Shown here: piece by piece, positions 20,227 to 33,423 of the stretch | Layout: each line of letters starts with the position of its first letter | Position numbering within the stretch: position 1 is the first letter of the stretch | DNA from: Rhizobium sp. 32-5/1 | GTDB lineage: Bacteria; Pseudomonadota; Alphaproteobacteria; Rhizobiales; Rhizobiaceae | Reading direction: 5' to 3' | Length of the DNA: 64,000 nt | NCBI RefSeq assembly: GCF_029537235.1 | Contig: NZ_CP120638.1 | Location: 3,102,501 to 3,166,500, forward strand | Notes under the pieces: model-generated | What the model was told of the DNA's origin: nothing | The model's database searches: none | The model's input: the letters and a program-made list of their open reading frames with translations, nothing else | Made by a program: the position numbers and the translations under genes

Positions 20227-20427
20227 ATGCATTTCGTGATCTATACGGCCGATCATGAGCCGCCTCATGCCCATGTCATCGGCGAGGGTGAAGCACGGAT
20301 CGACATCATCAACTTGAAGGTGATCACGCAAGGTGGAATGACCGACAAGGATGTCCGTCGGGCGGTGGATGCCATTGAGGCGAATCAGAAACTGTTTCTC
20401 GATACATGGAGTAAATATCATGATTGA
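20227..20427 (+). CDS. DUF4160 protein, 5' end doubtful
   Basis: A 66-aa product with the family core FVIYTADHEPPHAHV and a WSKYH end. An in-frame ATG lies nine codons upstream at 20200, reading MVTLLR, then TAA (20218-20220), then YGMHFVIY. Family members normally start just like this (M-x-T-V/L-L-R..), so a single substitution to TAA seems to have cut off the true start. The frame is unchanged across the stop, so this is not an indel. The remaining ATG at 20227 has no good ribosome binding site. The stop overlaps the DUF2442 start by eight bases. DUF4160 and DUF2442 genes often occur as a pair with a toxin-antitoxin-like layout; that role is unproven. Confidence 0.65.
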   Translation: MHFVIYTADHEPPHAHVIGEGEARIDIINLKVITQGGMTDKDVRRAVDAIEANQKLFLDTWSKYHD

Positions 20428-20832
20428 TGTGACCGACAGCGAACTTGTGGCAGCAAAGCAGCGGTGGGTGGCCGAGCGTGCTGAAAGGCCAATTCCGGCT
20501 TCTGTCCGTTTCGATGGTCTGTCAGAGCGTGTGATCGTTGATTTTAAAAACGGCGCATCCTTTCTGTTTCCGGCACGTGCTCTGGAGGGGCTTCAGGAGG
20601 CCACAACAGCACAATTGTCCGAAGTGGAACTTCTTGGGGAGACCGGGCTGCATTGGGAAAGTCTGGATGTCGATTATACAATAGCGGGAATCATGAGCGG
20701 AATTTTCGGTTCAAAAGCCTACATGGAGGCCCAGCGTCGCGGGGGCAGTCCCGCTCCGCTGCGAAAATTGCCGCAAGCCGTGCAAACGGCGCAAAAGGCG
20801 GGCGGCCGAAAAAGATTGGAACGCTGCTCTAG
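20420..20832 (+). CDS. DUF2442 protein (3' frameshift)
   Basis: A small protein of 137 aa after repair, starting MIDVTDSELVAAKQRWVAER. The DUF2442 core is RVIVDFKNGASFLFPARALEGL and LHWESLDVDYTIAGIMSGIFG, followed by a basic Ala/Gly-rich tail. As read, the frame runs on past the end of the opposing cheW gene; the A5 run at 20809-20813 read as A6 gives GRKKIGTLL and a TAG at 20830-20832. That stop overlaps the cheW stop by two bases (the CTAG palindrome). It overlaps the DUF4160 gene, so the pair is probably translationally coupled. DUF2442 is often the partner of DUF4160; a regulatory or antitoxin role is inference. Confidence 0.75.
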
Positions 20833-21308
20833 GCCGCGTAGGCTTGCGCCTCCTCTACCGGAAACATGCGGGCCAGATTGAGAAAGCAGATCATTCCGTT
20901 TTCATGCGTGATGATGCCATCGGAAAAACTTCCATTGAAAGATGTGACCACGTCGGGAATGGGTTGGATCTGGCTGCCATTGACGGTCAGAATATCGGAG
21001 ACCTGATCCACCAGAAACCCAACAACCATCGAATGGATCTCCGCCACAACAATGGCGCTGCGCTCGTTCGGTACGGTTGCCGGCATTCCGAGCTTGGTCG
21101 CCAGATCGATGACGGGAATGACGATGCCCCGCAAGTTCATGACACCGAGCATTTCATGGGGCGAGCGGGGAACCGGGGTGGACGGTGACCATCCGCGAAT
21201 CTCGCGGATGGTTCTGGTCATAACGCAGAATTCTTGTCCTTGCAGACGGAAGGCGATGATTTCCATCTGATCGCCAATGAGACCGGCCAGGTGCTGGGGC
21301 TTAGACAT
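20829..21308 (-). CDS. cheW: Chemotaxis coupling protein CheW
   Basis: A 159-aa CheW-domain protein: EIIAFRLQGQEFCVMTRTIREI, MLGVMNLRGIVIPVIDLATKLG, then MVVGFLVDQVSDILTV and GMICFLNLARMF. CheW links chemoreceptors to the histidine kinase CheA. The ATG shares one base with the TGA of the upstream receptor (TGATG at 21308), so the two are coupled. No cheA lies in the window, so the pair must work with a core chemotaxis cluster elsewhere. Confidence 0.93.
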   Translation of the reverse strand: MSKPQHLAGLIGDQMEIIAFRLQGQEFCVMTRTIREIRGWSPSTPVPRSPHEMLGVMNLRGIVIPVIDLATKLGMPATVPNERSAIVVAEIHSMVVGFLVDQVSDILTVNGSQIQPIPDVVTSFNGSFSDGIITHENGMICFLNLARMFPVEEAQAYAA

Positions 21309-23098
21309 CAGAATTCCTCCCAGCTATCGCCGCCCTTGAGCGCCGCATTGCCATTGAACGCCTGGGCTACCCTGGCCGTCATCTGCCGCGCCGGTGATGC
21401 GACCGGACGAGACTGCTGGCTGGCTGGCGACGGGGCGGCACGATAGCTCGGAGTGGCCGCTCCGACGTTAAATTCGCCGAGAAGCTGGAACAATTTCTCG
21501 GCTTCGCGGGCGAGACTGTGGGCGGCGGCGGTGGTTTCCTCGACCATGGCCGCATTCTGCTGCGTGCCCTGATCCATTGTGTTGACGGCGGTATTGATTT
21601 CCTTGAGGCCGGTGGCCTGCTCCTTGGATGCTTCAACGATCGCACCGACATTGCCATCGACCTGAACAACCTGGGAGACGATTTGTTGCAAAGCCTTGCC
21701 GGTATCGCCGACCAGGGCAACACCGCTTTTCACGTGCTGGTTGGATGCGTTGATCAGTTCCTTGATCTCTTTCGCAGCTTTTGCCGAGCGCTGGGCCAGT
21801 TCGCGCACTTCCTGCGCAACGACCGCAAAACCCTTTCCGGCATCCCCGGCGCGGGCCGCCTCGACACCGGCATTCAGAGCCAGAAGGTTGGTCTGGAAGG
21901 CAATCTCGTCGATAACACCGATGATGCTTGCGATTTCGCTGGCCGATTTTTCGATCTTGCCCATGGCGTCGACTGCCTGACCGACAACATTGCCGGAATG
22001 CTCGGCATTTTCCTTGGTCTTGCGGACCAGTTGCCCGGCCTCCTGGGCGCGATTGCTGGAATCCGCCACGGTCGTGGTGATTTCCTCAAGCGCCGCAGCC
22101 GTCTCCTCAACCGAAGCGGCCTGCTGTTCCGTGCGTTTCGCGAGGTCGTTGGAAGCAGACTGGATCTGCTGGGATGCCGCCGCAATCGCGCCGGCATTCT
22201 GCGAGATCGTCTGCAAGGTGCCGCGCAACTTGGAGGAGGCTCCGTTGAAGTCCAGACGAAGTTTTTCCAATGTCGGCAGAAACGGCACACTGAGCATTTG
22301 CGTCAGGTCGCCATCGGACAGGGCGTTGAGCGCACCCGCCAGTTGATCGACATTGCCGACGCGGGTGGTGACGTCGGTGGCGAATTTCACGACCTTGAAC
22401 ACCTTGCCGTTCATATCGAAAATCGGATTGTAGGAGGCCTGGATATAGACCCGCTTGCCGCCCTTGCCGATCCGCAGGAACTCATCCGCGACAAATTCTC
22501 CGGAGGCGAGCGTCGCCCAGAACCGGCGATAGTCGTCGCTGTTTGTATAGCTGGGCTCGCAGAACATCGCGTGGTGCTTGCCCTGAATTTCCGACAGCTG
22601 ATAGCCCAGCGTGCTCAGGAAATTTTCGTTGGCCGTGATGATATCGCCCTTCGGTGTGAACTCGATCACCGCCTGGGCGCGGGAAAGGGCGCCGATCTTG
22701 CCCTCGTCCTCGGCGGCTTTCAGTTTCTGGGCCGTGATGTCAGTGGCGAATTTGACGACCTTATAGGGTTTTCCGCCGCGAAACACCGGATTGTAGGAGG
22801 CTTCGATCCAGACTTCGCCGCCATCCTTGGTGATCCGTTTGTACTGACGACGATCGAATTCGCCGCGTCCGAGCTTTGCCCAGAATTCCCGGTAGTCCGA
22901 ACTCGCGACTTCCGTAGGGTCGACAAAAATGCGGTGGTGCTGGCCCACGATCTCGGAGACCTGATAACCCAACGCCCGGCAAAAATTCTCGTTTGCAGTG
23001 ATGATCGTCCCGTCGAGCTTGAACTCGATGATCGCCTGCGATTTGCTCATCGCCACGAGTACCGCCTTCGCATCCGAGCCTGCGCCAAATCCCAACAT
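21308..23098 (-). CDS. Cytoplasmic methyl-accepting chemotaxis protein with two PAS domains
   Basis: A 596-aa receptor without any membrane helix. Two PAS domains (about residues 15-125 and 135-245) share the repeated pattern TANENF(C/L)..LGYQ(V/L)SEI and ASYNP(V/I)F. A HAMP-like linker (LSDGDLTQ, about 260-310) and the kinase-control hairpin follow, with the highly conserved tip IIGVIDEIAFQTNLLALNAG then VEAARAGDAGKGFAVVAQEV. The C-terminus WEEF resembles the tethering pentapeptide that recruits CheR/CheB. PAS domains of this kind often carry heme or flavin, so redox or oxygen sensing is possible. It is followed at once by cheW. Confidence 0.93.
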   Translation of the reverse strand: MLGFGAGSDAKAVLVAMSKSQAIIEFKLDGTIITANENFCRALGYQVSEIVGQHHRIFVDPTEVASSDYREFWAKLGRGEFDRRQYKRITKDGGEVWIEASYNPVFRGGKPYKVVKFATDITAQKLKAAEDEGKIGALSRAQAVIEFTPKGDIITANENFLSTLGYQLSEIQGKHHAMFCEPSYTNSDDYRRFWATLASGEFVADEFLRIGKGGKRVYIQASYNPIFDMNGKVFKVVKFATDVTTRVGNVDQLAGALNALSDGDLTQMLSVPFLPTLEKLRLDFNGASSKLRGTLQTISQNAGAIAAASQQIQSASNDLAKRTEQQAASVEETAAALEEITTTVADSSNRAQEAGQLVRKTKENAEHSGNVVGQAVDAMGKIEKSASEIASIIGVIDEIAFQTNLLALNAGVEAARAGDAGKGFAVVAQEVRELAQRSAKAAKEIKELINASNQHVKSGVALVGDTGKALQQIVSQVVQVDGNVGAIVEASKEQATGLKEINTAVNTMDQGTQQNAAMVEETTAAAHSLAREAEKLFQLLGEFNVGAATPSYRAAPSPASQQSRPVASPARQMTARVAQAFNGNAALKGGDSWEEF

Positions 23099-23458
23099 AT
23101 CCGTCCTCCAAAATCGTCATAGGGTGGAAAGTGCGCTTACTCAGTTGTCGATGAACAAGTGTCACTCTGATAACCCCAATTATTAGGTTCAGATACTTAA
23201 GAATAAGTGAAGCCTCTAATATGAAATGCTTATATTTGATTCAAATTGAACTTATTTTGGCCTTCACGGAGAGATGTTCAACTCCTTGGCGCAGAGCCTC
23301 TCGGTGTTTACAATCCTGAGTGATGAATATAGGGCTCAGTTAGAATTCGAGCACACTGTTTTTGCAACTGCGCGCCATTGCCGCGATCCTCGACGTGCCA
23401 GAAAAAGACAGCTTTGCATCAGTCCGGGCGAAGTTTATGCTGCCCACACAGACTGCAC
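23099..23458. other. Upstream region of the PAS chemoreceptor
   Basis: A 360-base gap, AT-rich between 23160 and 23270, which should hold the promoter of the leftward chemoreceptor gene. A doubtful small rightward frame beginning at 23274 is described separately. Confidence 0.5.
23274..23458 (+). CDS. Possible small gene, frameshifted (doubtful)
   Basis: Starting MFNSLAQSLSVFTILSDEYR after CGGAGAG, this frame continues plausibly only if the T5 run near 23359-23363 is read as T6, giving HTVFLQLRAIAAILDVPEK and KFMLPTQTALTRLL. The composition is protein-like and the indel fits the error type seen elsewhere. Against it, there is no stop before the opposing PPOX gene, and I recognise no family. 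The end given is only where the overlap with that gene begins. Confidence 0.2.
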
Positions 23459-23911
23459 TCACGCGTTTGTTGCACGGCGTCCCGAAAGCGTTTCGATTTC
23501 GATGCTGTAGAAAACAGGAAGCAGATCAGGACCTGCGGTCGCGGCCGTATCGGGTTTGTAGGATCCCGGTTCCCACCAGTTGCCGCGCTCCTGCAGAAGC
23601 GACCAGGCCTGGATATGCTGGCCATGCCATTTTTCGTCGTCGGGCAGTTCCCGGTAAAGACCCTCGACCAGCACGCTCTGCCATTCTTCGTCCGTCGTCA
23701 GGGTCTCGATCTGGATGCAGGCGCGCGGGTTTGCGCGGAGACAATCGATCTTCTTACCGGGCAGGGAAAAGCTGTAGAACGCACCTTCCTTGAACACATA
23801 CCGGATCGGGACGACATAGGGTCGGTCGCCTGCGATACAGCCGAGATGCCCGAACCGGTTGGCGGCGAGCATCAGCTTGCATTCCGCTGTTGTCATGTCT
23901 CGAACGTTCAT
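23459..23911 (-). CDS. Pyridoxamine 5'-phosphate oxidase family protein
   Basis: A 150-aa split-barrel flavin-binding protein: MNVRDMTTAECKLMLAANRF, GDRPYVVPIRYVFKEGAFYSF, KIDCLRANPRACIQIE, then WSLLQERGNWWEPG and FYSIEIETLSGRRATNA. This matches small PPOX-class proteins that bind FMN, F420 or heme, many of unknown substrate. Start 23911 follows AAGGAGTGCCAG; 34 further codons upstream to 24013 are not family-like. It lies between pgm and the chemoreceptor on the same strand. Confidence 0.85.
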   Translation of the reverse strand: MNVRDMTTAECKLMLAANRFGHLGCIAGDRPYVVPIRYVFKEGAFYSFSLPGKKIDCLRANPRACIQIETLTTDEEWQSVLVEGLYRELPDDEKWHGQHIQAWSLLQERGNWWEPGSYKPDTAATAGPDLLPVFYSIEIETLSGRRATNA

Positions 23912-24079
23912 CTGGCACTCCTTGACTCCGGCTGGAGCAAGGGCTCCGATCATCCGGAGAGTTGCAGCACGGCAGATACCTTTGCGCCTTTTAGCGCCAT
24001 CTCGCAAATGCAAGGGTGCTTACAAACGATGGCCTTCGGCGCCCTGGATCAAACCAAGGCGCCGAATGGACCTTTGACC

Positions 24080-27163
<3,084 letters not shown>

Positions 27164-27164
27164 G

Positions 27165-28425
27165 TCAGAGGCCCAGTCTGTCGATCATCTGTTGGGTGAT
27201 CAGGCAGATGCCGTTTTCCGAGCGGCGGAAGCGCTTGGCGTCAAATTCCGGATCATCGCCAACGACGAGCCCTTCCGGAATGACGACGCGGCTGTCGATG
27301 ACGACGTTCTTCAAGGACGCATGCCGACCGATCTTCACATCAGGCAGGATCACGGCGCCATCGAGCCGCGAGTAGGAATTGACCCGGACGCCGGTGAACA
27401 GAAGGCTGCGGTTCAGCGCTGCGCCGGAGATAATGCAATCGCCTGACACAAGCGAGGAGGTGGCCGAACCGCGGCGGTTTTCATCGTCATGGACGAATTT
27501 TGCCGGCGGCTTGATCTCGGCGAAGGTCCAGATCGGCCAGGTCGAATCGTAGATGTCGAGTTCCGGCGTCACATGGGTCAGGTCGATATTGGCCTGCCAG
27601 TAGGCGTCGATCGTGCCGACGTCGCGCCAGTAGGCCTCGCGCTCGAAATCGGAACGGACGCAGGACTGGGTAAAGCGGTGGGCGACGGCTTTGCCGTGAT
27701 CGACGATGTAGGGGATGATGTCCTTGCCGAAGTCGCGGCTGGAATTCGGGTCGGCGGCATCGCGGCGCAGAAGTTCCATCAGGAACTTGGTGTGGAAGAC
27801 ATAGATGCCCATCGAGGCGAGCGCCATCTCCGGATTGCCCGGAATGCCTGGTGGATTGGCCGGTTTCTCGACGAAGGCGATGACGCCGTCCTTTTCGTCG
27901 ACGTGCATGACGCCGAAGCCGACGGCTTCCATGCGCGGCACTTCGAGGCAGCCGATGGTGACGTCGGCGCCCGAGATCGACGTGCTGCTGCAGCATCAGT
28001 TCGTAGTCCATCTTGTAGATGTGGTCGCCGGCCAGGATGACCATATATTCGACGCCGTAATCCTCGATGATATCGATGTTCTGGTAGACGGCGTCGGCCG
28101 TGCCTTCATACCACTGCGTCTCGGAGACGCGCTGTGAGGCCGGCAGGATGTCGAAGCTTTCGTTGCGTTCCGGGCGGAAGAAGTTCCAGCCGCGCTGCAG
28201 ATGGCGGATCAGCGAATGCGCCTTGTACTGCGTCGCCACACCCATGCGGCGGATGCCGGAATTGAGCGCGTTGGACAGGGCGAAGTCGATGATTCTGGCC
28301 TTGCCGCCGAAATGCACGGCCGGTTTGGCACGACGATCGGTCAGTTCCTTGAGACGGCTTCCCCGGCCGCCGGCAAGCACATAGGCCATCGCGTCACGGG
28401 CGAGGGGCTGTATTCGTTTTTCCAT
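27165..28425 (-). CDS. glgC: Glucose-1-phosphate adenylyltransferase (one frameshift)
   Basis: ADP-glucose pyrophosphorylase, 419 aa after repair, the committed step of glycogen synthesis. The N-terminal [20 protein letters not shown] has the nucleotide loop, [20 protein letters not shown] follows, [14 protein letters not shown] carries the catalytic Asp, and [20 protein letters not shown] and [15 protein letters not shown] bind glucose-1-phosphate. The C-terminal left-handed helix domain is complete. A one-base surplus near 27980-27990, not in a clear homopolymer, breaks the frame after QQHVD; removing it gives SGADVTIGC. Start 28425 has GGGAGGAAGACC upstream. Confidence 0.95.
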
Positions 28426-28513
28426 GGTCTTCCTCCCGATAGAATGGTTCCGAAGCGAAAAGGGTGTCGATCCGACGCCCGCTTCACCCAAATTGCTTTT
28501 GCACGTCGCCGTG

Positions 28514-30724
28514 CTAGTCGTGCTCCAGCATCAATGTCGCCAAAGGCGGCAATGTGATCGATGCGGATATCCCTCCCGAACTGTTCCTGACTGCCTGAAC
28601 GGCCCCTCCATTGCCCTTACCGCTGCCGCCATAAATCTCGGCGTCGCTGTTGAGGATTTCCTTCCACCGCCCCTCCAACGGCAGCGGTATGGAATAATTT
28701 TCGCGATAGACCGGCGTGAAATTGCTGATCACGGCGACGAGTTTCTCGCCCGGCGCTTTGCGCAGAAATGCAAAGACCGAATTTTCGCTGTCGTCGGCGA
28801 TCAGCCATTCGAAGCCTTCGCCCTCGCAGTCACGGGCATGCAGCGATGCCTTGTTGCGATAGGTGCCGTTGAGATCGCGCACCAGCCGGCGCATGCCTTC
28901 GTGAAGAGGATATTCGAGCAGGTTCCAGTCGAGCGGGCGGTCCTCCGCCCATTCGCGCCACTGGGCGAATTCCTGGCCCATGAACAAAAGCTTCTTGCCG
29001 GGATAGCCCCACATGAAGCCGTAGTAGGCGCGAAGATTGGCGAATTTCTGCCAGTCGTCGCCGGCCATCTTGGCAATCAGCGAGCCCTTGCCGTGCACCA
29101 CTTCGTCATGGGACAGCGGCAGAACGAAATTCTCGCTGAAGGCATAGATCAGCCCGAAGGTCATGTCGTTGTGGTGGTGCTTGCGATGGATCGGCTCGCG
29201 CGAGAAATATTGCAGCGTGTCGTGCATGAAGCCCATGTTCCACTTGAAGCCGAAGCCTAGGCCGCCAGCGTGGACCGGTGCCGACACTTTCGGCCAGGAC
29301 GTGGATTCCTCGGCGATCGTCAGGATGCCGGGGTGGCTGCCATAGACCTCCTTGTTCATGGTCTGCAGGAAGCGCACGGCATCGAGGTTTTCGTTGCCGC
29401 CATACTCGTTCGGCACCCATTCGCCGTGCTTGCGCGAATAATCGAGATAGAGCATCGACGCCACCGCATCGACGCGCAGGCCGTCGAGATGGAATTTCTC
29501 CGCCCAGTACAGCGCATTGTTGACGAGGTAGGAAAACACTTCGGCGCGGCCGAAATTGTAGATCGCGGTGTTCCAGTCGGGATGGAAACCCTGGCGCGGG
29601 TCCTCGTGCTCGTAAAGCGCCGTGCCGTCGAACCAGCCGAGCCCGTGGGCGTCCGTCGGGAAATGCGCAGGCACCCAATCGAGGATGACGCCGAGACCGA
29701 CCTTGTGGGCGCCGTTGACGAAGCGGGCAAAGCCCTCGGGTTCGCCGAAGCGCGCCGTCGGCGCATAGAGACCGGTAGTCTGGTAGCCCCAGGACGGATC
29801 GAACGGATATTCGGTGACGGGTAAGAACTCGATATGGGTGAAACCCATGTCGACGCAGTAGGGGATCAGCCGTTCTGCCATCTCGTCCCAGCTCAGCATG
29901 TCGCCATTGTCGCGCTTCTGCCAGGACGCGGCATGAACCTCGTAGATCGAAATCGGCTGGCGGCGGGCATCGACGCTCGCCCAATGGGCGCGGTGCGCCT
30001 CATCCTGCCAGACCTGGGCGATTTCGCCCGTGGTCATCGAGGCGTTCTTCGGCCGCAGTTCCGAGCGGCGGGCGAAGGGATCGGCCTTCAGCGGCAGCAA
30101 TTCGCCGTTCTTGCCGACGATCTCGTATTTGTAGACCATGCCTTCCTGCACGCCTGGCAGGAAGATTTCCCAGATGCCGGTGTCGGAGCGCAATCGCATG
30201 ACGTGACGGCGGCCGTCCCATTCGTTGAACTCGCCGACGACCGACACGCGCCGGGCATTCGGGGCCCAAACGGCAAAGTGAAATCCGTCGGCACCATCGT
30301 GTTTCAGCGGATGGGCGCCGAGCTTGTCGAACAGCCGCAGATGCGAGCCTTCGCGGATATAATAGTCATCCATCGGACCGAGAACCGGTCCGAAGCTGTA
30401 GGGGTCGGTGACGACCCATTCGCCGCCGTCATTGCGGGCGCGGTAGCGCAGCGGTTGGGGTTTCTTGAGGGCAACGGTGCCTTCAAAAAAGCCGGCATCG
30501 TCACGCCGCGTCAGCGTGCCGATGTCCTTGCCGGACAGGGTTTCCGCCGTTACCTCCCAAGCGCCGGGTATGAAACAGCGGGCAATATATTCCTTGCCGA
30601 CCGCATGGACGCCAAGCACCGAAAATGGATCCGTATGCGTGCCGGACAGGATCGCTGCGATTGCTTCTGGAGCCAGCGAGCCCGCCATATTTGATGTGGA
30701 GCCATCTATTGGTGCTGATGTCAT
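28514..30724 (-). CDS. glgB: 1,4-alpha-glucan branching enzyme
   Basis: A complete 736-aa GH13 branching enzyme. An N-terminal CBM48 module (about residues 110-210, [20 protein letters not shown]) precedes the catalytic barrel with [38 protein letters not shown] (nucleophile Asp), [12 protein letters not shown] (acid Glu) and [14 protein letters not shown]. The start at 30724 overlaps the glgP stop (ATGA), and the frame open back to 30781 lies inside glgP. It forms the alpha-1,6 branches of glycogen. Confidence 0.97.
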   Translation of the reverse strand: MTSAPIDGSTSNMAGSLAPEAIAAILSGTHTDPFSVLGVHAVGKEYIARCFIPGAWEVTAETLSGKDIGTLTRRDDAGFFEGTVALKKPQPLRYRARNDGGEWVVTDPYSFGPVLGPMDDYYIREGSHLRLFDKLGAHPLKHDGADGFHFAVWAPNARRVSVVGEFNEWDGRRHVMRLRSDTGIWEIFLPGVQEGMVYKYEIVGKNGELLPLKADPFARRSELRPKNASMTTGEIAQVWQDEAHRAHWASVDARRQPISIYEVHAASWQKRDNGDMLSWDEMAERLIPYCVDMGFTHIEFLPVTEYPFDPSWGYQTTGLYAPTARFGEPEGFARFVNGAHKVGLGVILDWVPAHFPTDAHGLGWFDGTALYEHEDPRQGFHPDWNTAIYNFGRAEVFSYLVNNALYWAEKFHLDGLRVDAVASMLYLDYSRKHGEWVPNEYGGNENLDAVRFLQTMNKEVYGSHPGILTIAEESTSWPKVSAPVHAGGLGFGFKWNMGFMHDTLQYFSREPIHRKHHHNDMTFGLIYAFSENFVLPLSHDEVVHGKGSLIAKMAGDDWQKFANLRAYYGFMWGYPGKKLLFMGQEFAQWREWAEDRPLDWNLLEYPLHEGMRRLVRDLNGTYRNKASLHARDCEGEGFEWLIADDSENSVFAFLRKAPGEKLVAVISNFTPVYRENYSIPLPLEGRWKEILNSDAEIYGGSGKGNGGAVQAVRNSSGGISASITLPPLATLMLEHD

Positions 30725-33181
30725 CCGGCTCTCCAGATTTCCCCGGCATATTGCCGGATTGTGCGGTCGGACGAGAACCATCCCATGCGCGCGGTGTTAC
30801 GGATCGTCTTCGAATACCAGGACGCAGGTTGGGTCCAGAGCACGTCGATTTCGCGCTGGGCCTTGGCATAGGCGTCGAAGTCTGCAGCCACCATGAACCA
30901 ATCGTGCGAATAAATGCCGTCGACGAGGCTGGTGAAGCGGTTGCGGTCATCCGGCGAAAACACGCCCGACGAGATCGCCAGCAGAGCCTGCGACAGTTCC
31001 CGCGATTCCTCGATGATGGCGCGGGGATTGTGACCCTCGGCGCGGACCTTGGCGACTTCGTCGGCAGTCATGCCGAAGATCTTGATGTTTTCCTCGCCGA
31101 CCCAGTCGCGCATCTCGACATTGGCGCCGTCGAGTGTGCCGATGGTCAAAGCGCCGTTCAAAGCGAATTTCATGTTGCCGGTGCCCGACGCTTCCATGCC
31201 GGCGGTCGAAATCTGTTCGGAAAGGTCGGCCGATGGGACGATGATTTCGGCGAGCGAGACGTTATAGTTGGGTACGAAGACGACCTTGAGCAGGCCGCGC
31301 ACGGCCGGGTCATTGTTGATGACCTTGGCGACGTCGTTTGCGAGCTTGATGATCAGCTTGGCGTTGTGATAACTCGGCGCCGCCTTGCCGGCGAAGAGCT
31401 TGACGCGCGGCACCCAGTCCATTTCCGGATGCGACCGCATCTGGTCGTAGAGCGCGACAGCCTCGATGATGTTCAGCAGTTGACGCTTGTATTCGTGGAT
31501 ACGCTTGATCTGGATGTCGAAGATCGCCGAGGGGTCGAGCTTGATGCCCATGCGGCCCTGAACGAGTTGCGCCAGCTTGACCTTGTTGGAGCGTTTGATC
31601 GCGGCGAACGCCTGCTGGAAATCTGGCTTGTCGGCATAGGCGTCCAGCGCCTGCAGCGCTTCCGCATTGTCCATGAAATCATCGCCGATCGTCTCGCGGA
31701 TCAGGTTGAACAGGTCCGGATTGCACTGCATCAGCCACCGGCGAGGGTGATGCCGTTGGTCTTGTTGTTGATGCGGGCCGGGTACAATTTATGCAGGTCG
31801 GCGAATACGGTTTCCTTCATGAGCTCGGTATGTAGGGCGGAAACGCCGTTGATCGAGTGCGAGCCGACAAAAGCGAGATTACCCATGCGCACGCGGCGGT
31901 CGCCGCTTTCGTCGATCAGTGAAATGTTGCGCACTTCCTGGTCGGTGTGGATTTTCTGCTTGCGGGCCTCCAGCAGGATCTTGGCATTGATCGCGTAGAC
32001 GATCTGCATGTGGCGCGGCAAAAGGCGCTCGAAGAGTGGCACCGGCCATGTTTCCAGCGCTTCCGGCAAAAGCGTGTGATTGGTATAGGAGAAGGTCTTG
32101 CGGGAAATTTCCCAGGCCTGCTCGAAATCCATGCCGTGGACGTCCATCAACAGGCGGATCAGTTCGGCGATCGAAACCGCGGGATGGGTGTCGTTGAGCT
32201 GGATCGAGACCTTGTCCGGCAGGGAGGTGAAGTCCGGGTACTGCTGCAGGTGGCGGCGCAGAATGTCCTGCAGCGAGGCCGACGAGAAGAAGAATTCCTG
32301 CCGCAGGCGAAGTTCCTGGCCAGACGGCGTCGCATCCGCAGGATAGAGTACGCGGGCAAGGCTTTCCGCCTTGTTGCTTTCCTTCAGCGCGCCGATGTGG
32401 TCCCCGGCGTTGAAGGCATCGAGCAGAATGGGATCGATCGGGTGGGCTGACCAGAGGCGAAGCGTGTTGACGCGCTTGGCGCGCCAGCCGACGACCGGGG
32501 TGTCGCAGGCCGTGGCGATGACGCGCTCGGCGGGCTTCCAGACGTAGCGTGTCAGTTCCTCGTCAACGTTCACGGTTTCGACCGAGCCGCCGAAGCCGAT
32601 TTCATAGGAGCTTTCACGACGCTCGAACTCCCAGGGGTTGCCGTGGGCAAGCCAGGTTTCCGGCAGTTCAACCTGCCAGCCATCCGCCATCTGCTGGCGG
32701 AAGAGGCCGTGGACGTAGCGAATGCCATAGCCGTAAGCCGGAATATCGACGCTCGCCATCGATTCCATGAAACAGGCAGCGAGACGGCCAAGGCCACCAT
32801 TGCCAAGAGCTGCGTCCGGCTCCAGCAGGGCGATGACGTCGATATCGACGCCGAGCGACGATAGCGCCTGGCGCAGCTCGTCCATCAGGCCGATGTTCGT
32901 CACGGCATCGCGCATCAACCTGCCTATCAGGAACTCCAGCGAGAGATAATAGACGCGCTTAGCGTTCGTCCGGTACGTCTTGCGGGTGGATTCCATCCAG
33001 TTGTCGGTGATCCGGTCGCGGACCACGAGGATGCTGGCGGTCATCCAGTCATGCGGCTTTGCCACCTTCGGATCCTTGCCGATACGGTAGGTCAGGCGCT
33101 CGAGGATTTCCTGTGCAAGGACTTCGGGGGTGGAGGCGCGGGGGCTGCGCTGAGGTGGTCGGAGTTGGACGGACGTGTCAT
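30721..33181 (-). CDS. glgP: Glycogen phosphorylase (two frameshifts)
   Basis: A GT35 phosphorylase, 820 aa after repair, releasing glucose-1-phosphate from glycogen. Motifs are [61 protein letters not shown] and, at the C-terminus, the PLP-lysine region [20 protein letters not shown]. The likely start is the ATG at 33181 (MTRPSNSDH). A lost base at the CC/GG near 33119-33120 breaks the frame before [16 protein letters not shown], and another at GGG 31745-31747 breaks [17 protein letters not shown]. It is the first gene of glgP-glgB-glgC-glgA-pgm. Confidence 0.95.
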
Positions 33182-33370
33182 GGAAACGGACTTACCCTCT
33201 TGAAGAGATTTGGGAGACCGGAGGCCGAACACCAACGGGGCGTGGCCAATTTATGCACCGATACGAAGCGCTTGCAATAAGTGTTTTCAATAAGATGAAA
33301 ATTGAAGGACTTGTTTTTTAGCGATGCCTTTATATCCGCAAAAGCAGGCGCCCCGGCAATTTACAAACGC

Positions 33371-33406
33371 AAATCACCCGCCAGGATCGCTCCTGACGGG
33401 TGATTT
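33371..33406. terminator. Strong hairpin between the TadG-like gene and glgP
   Basis: A 16-bp stem with one mismatch: AAATCACCCGCCAGGA (33371-33386), loop TCGC, TCCTGACGGGTGATTT (33391-33406). It lies 18 bases beyond the stop of the leftward TadG-like gene and should terminate it. The T-rich tract TTTTTATTTT is on the rightward side, so it would also work for a rightward transcript. Confidence 0.75.
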
Positions 33407-33423
33407 TTATTTTCTGCTACCGT

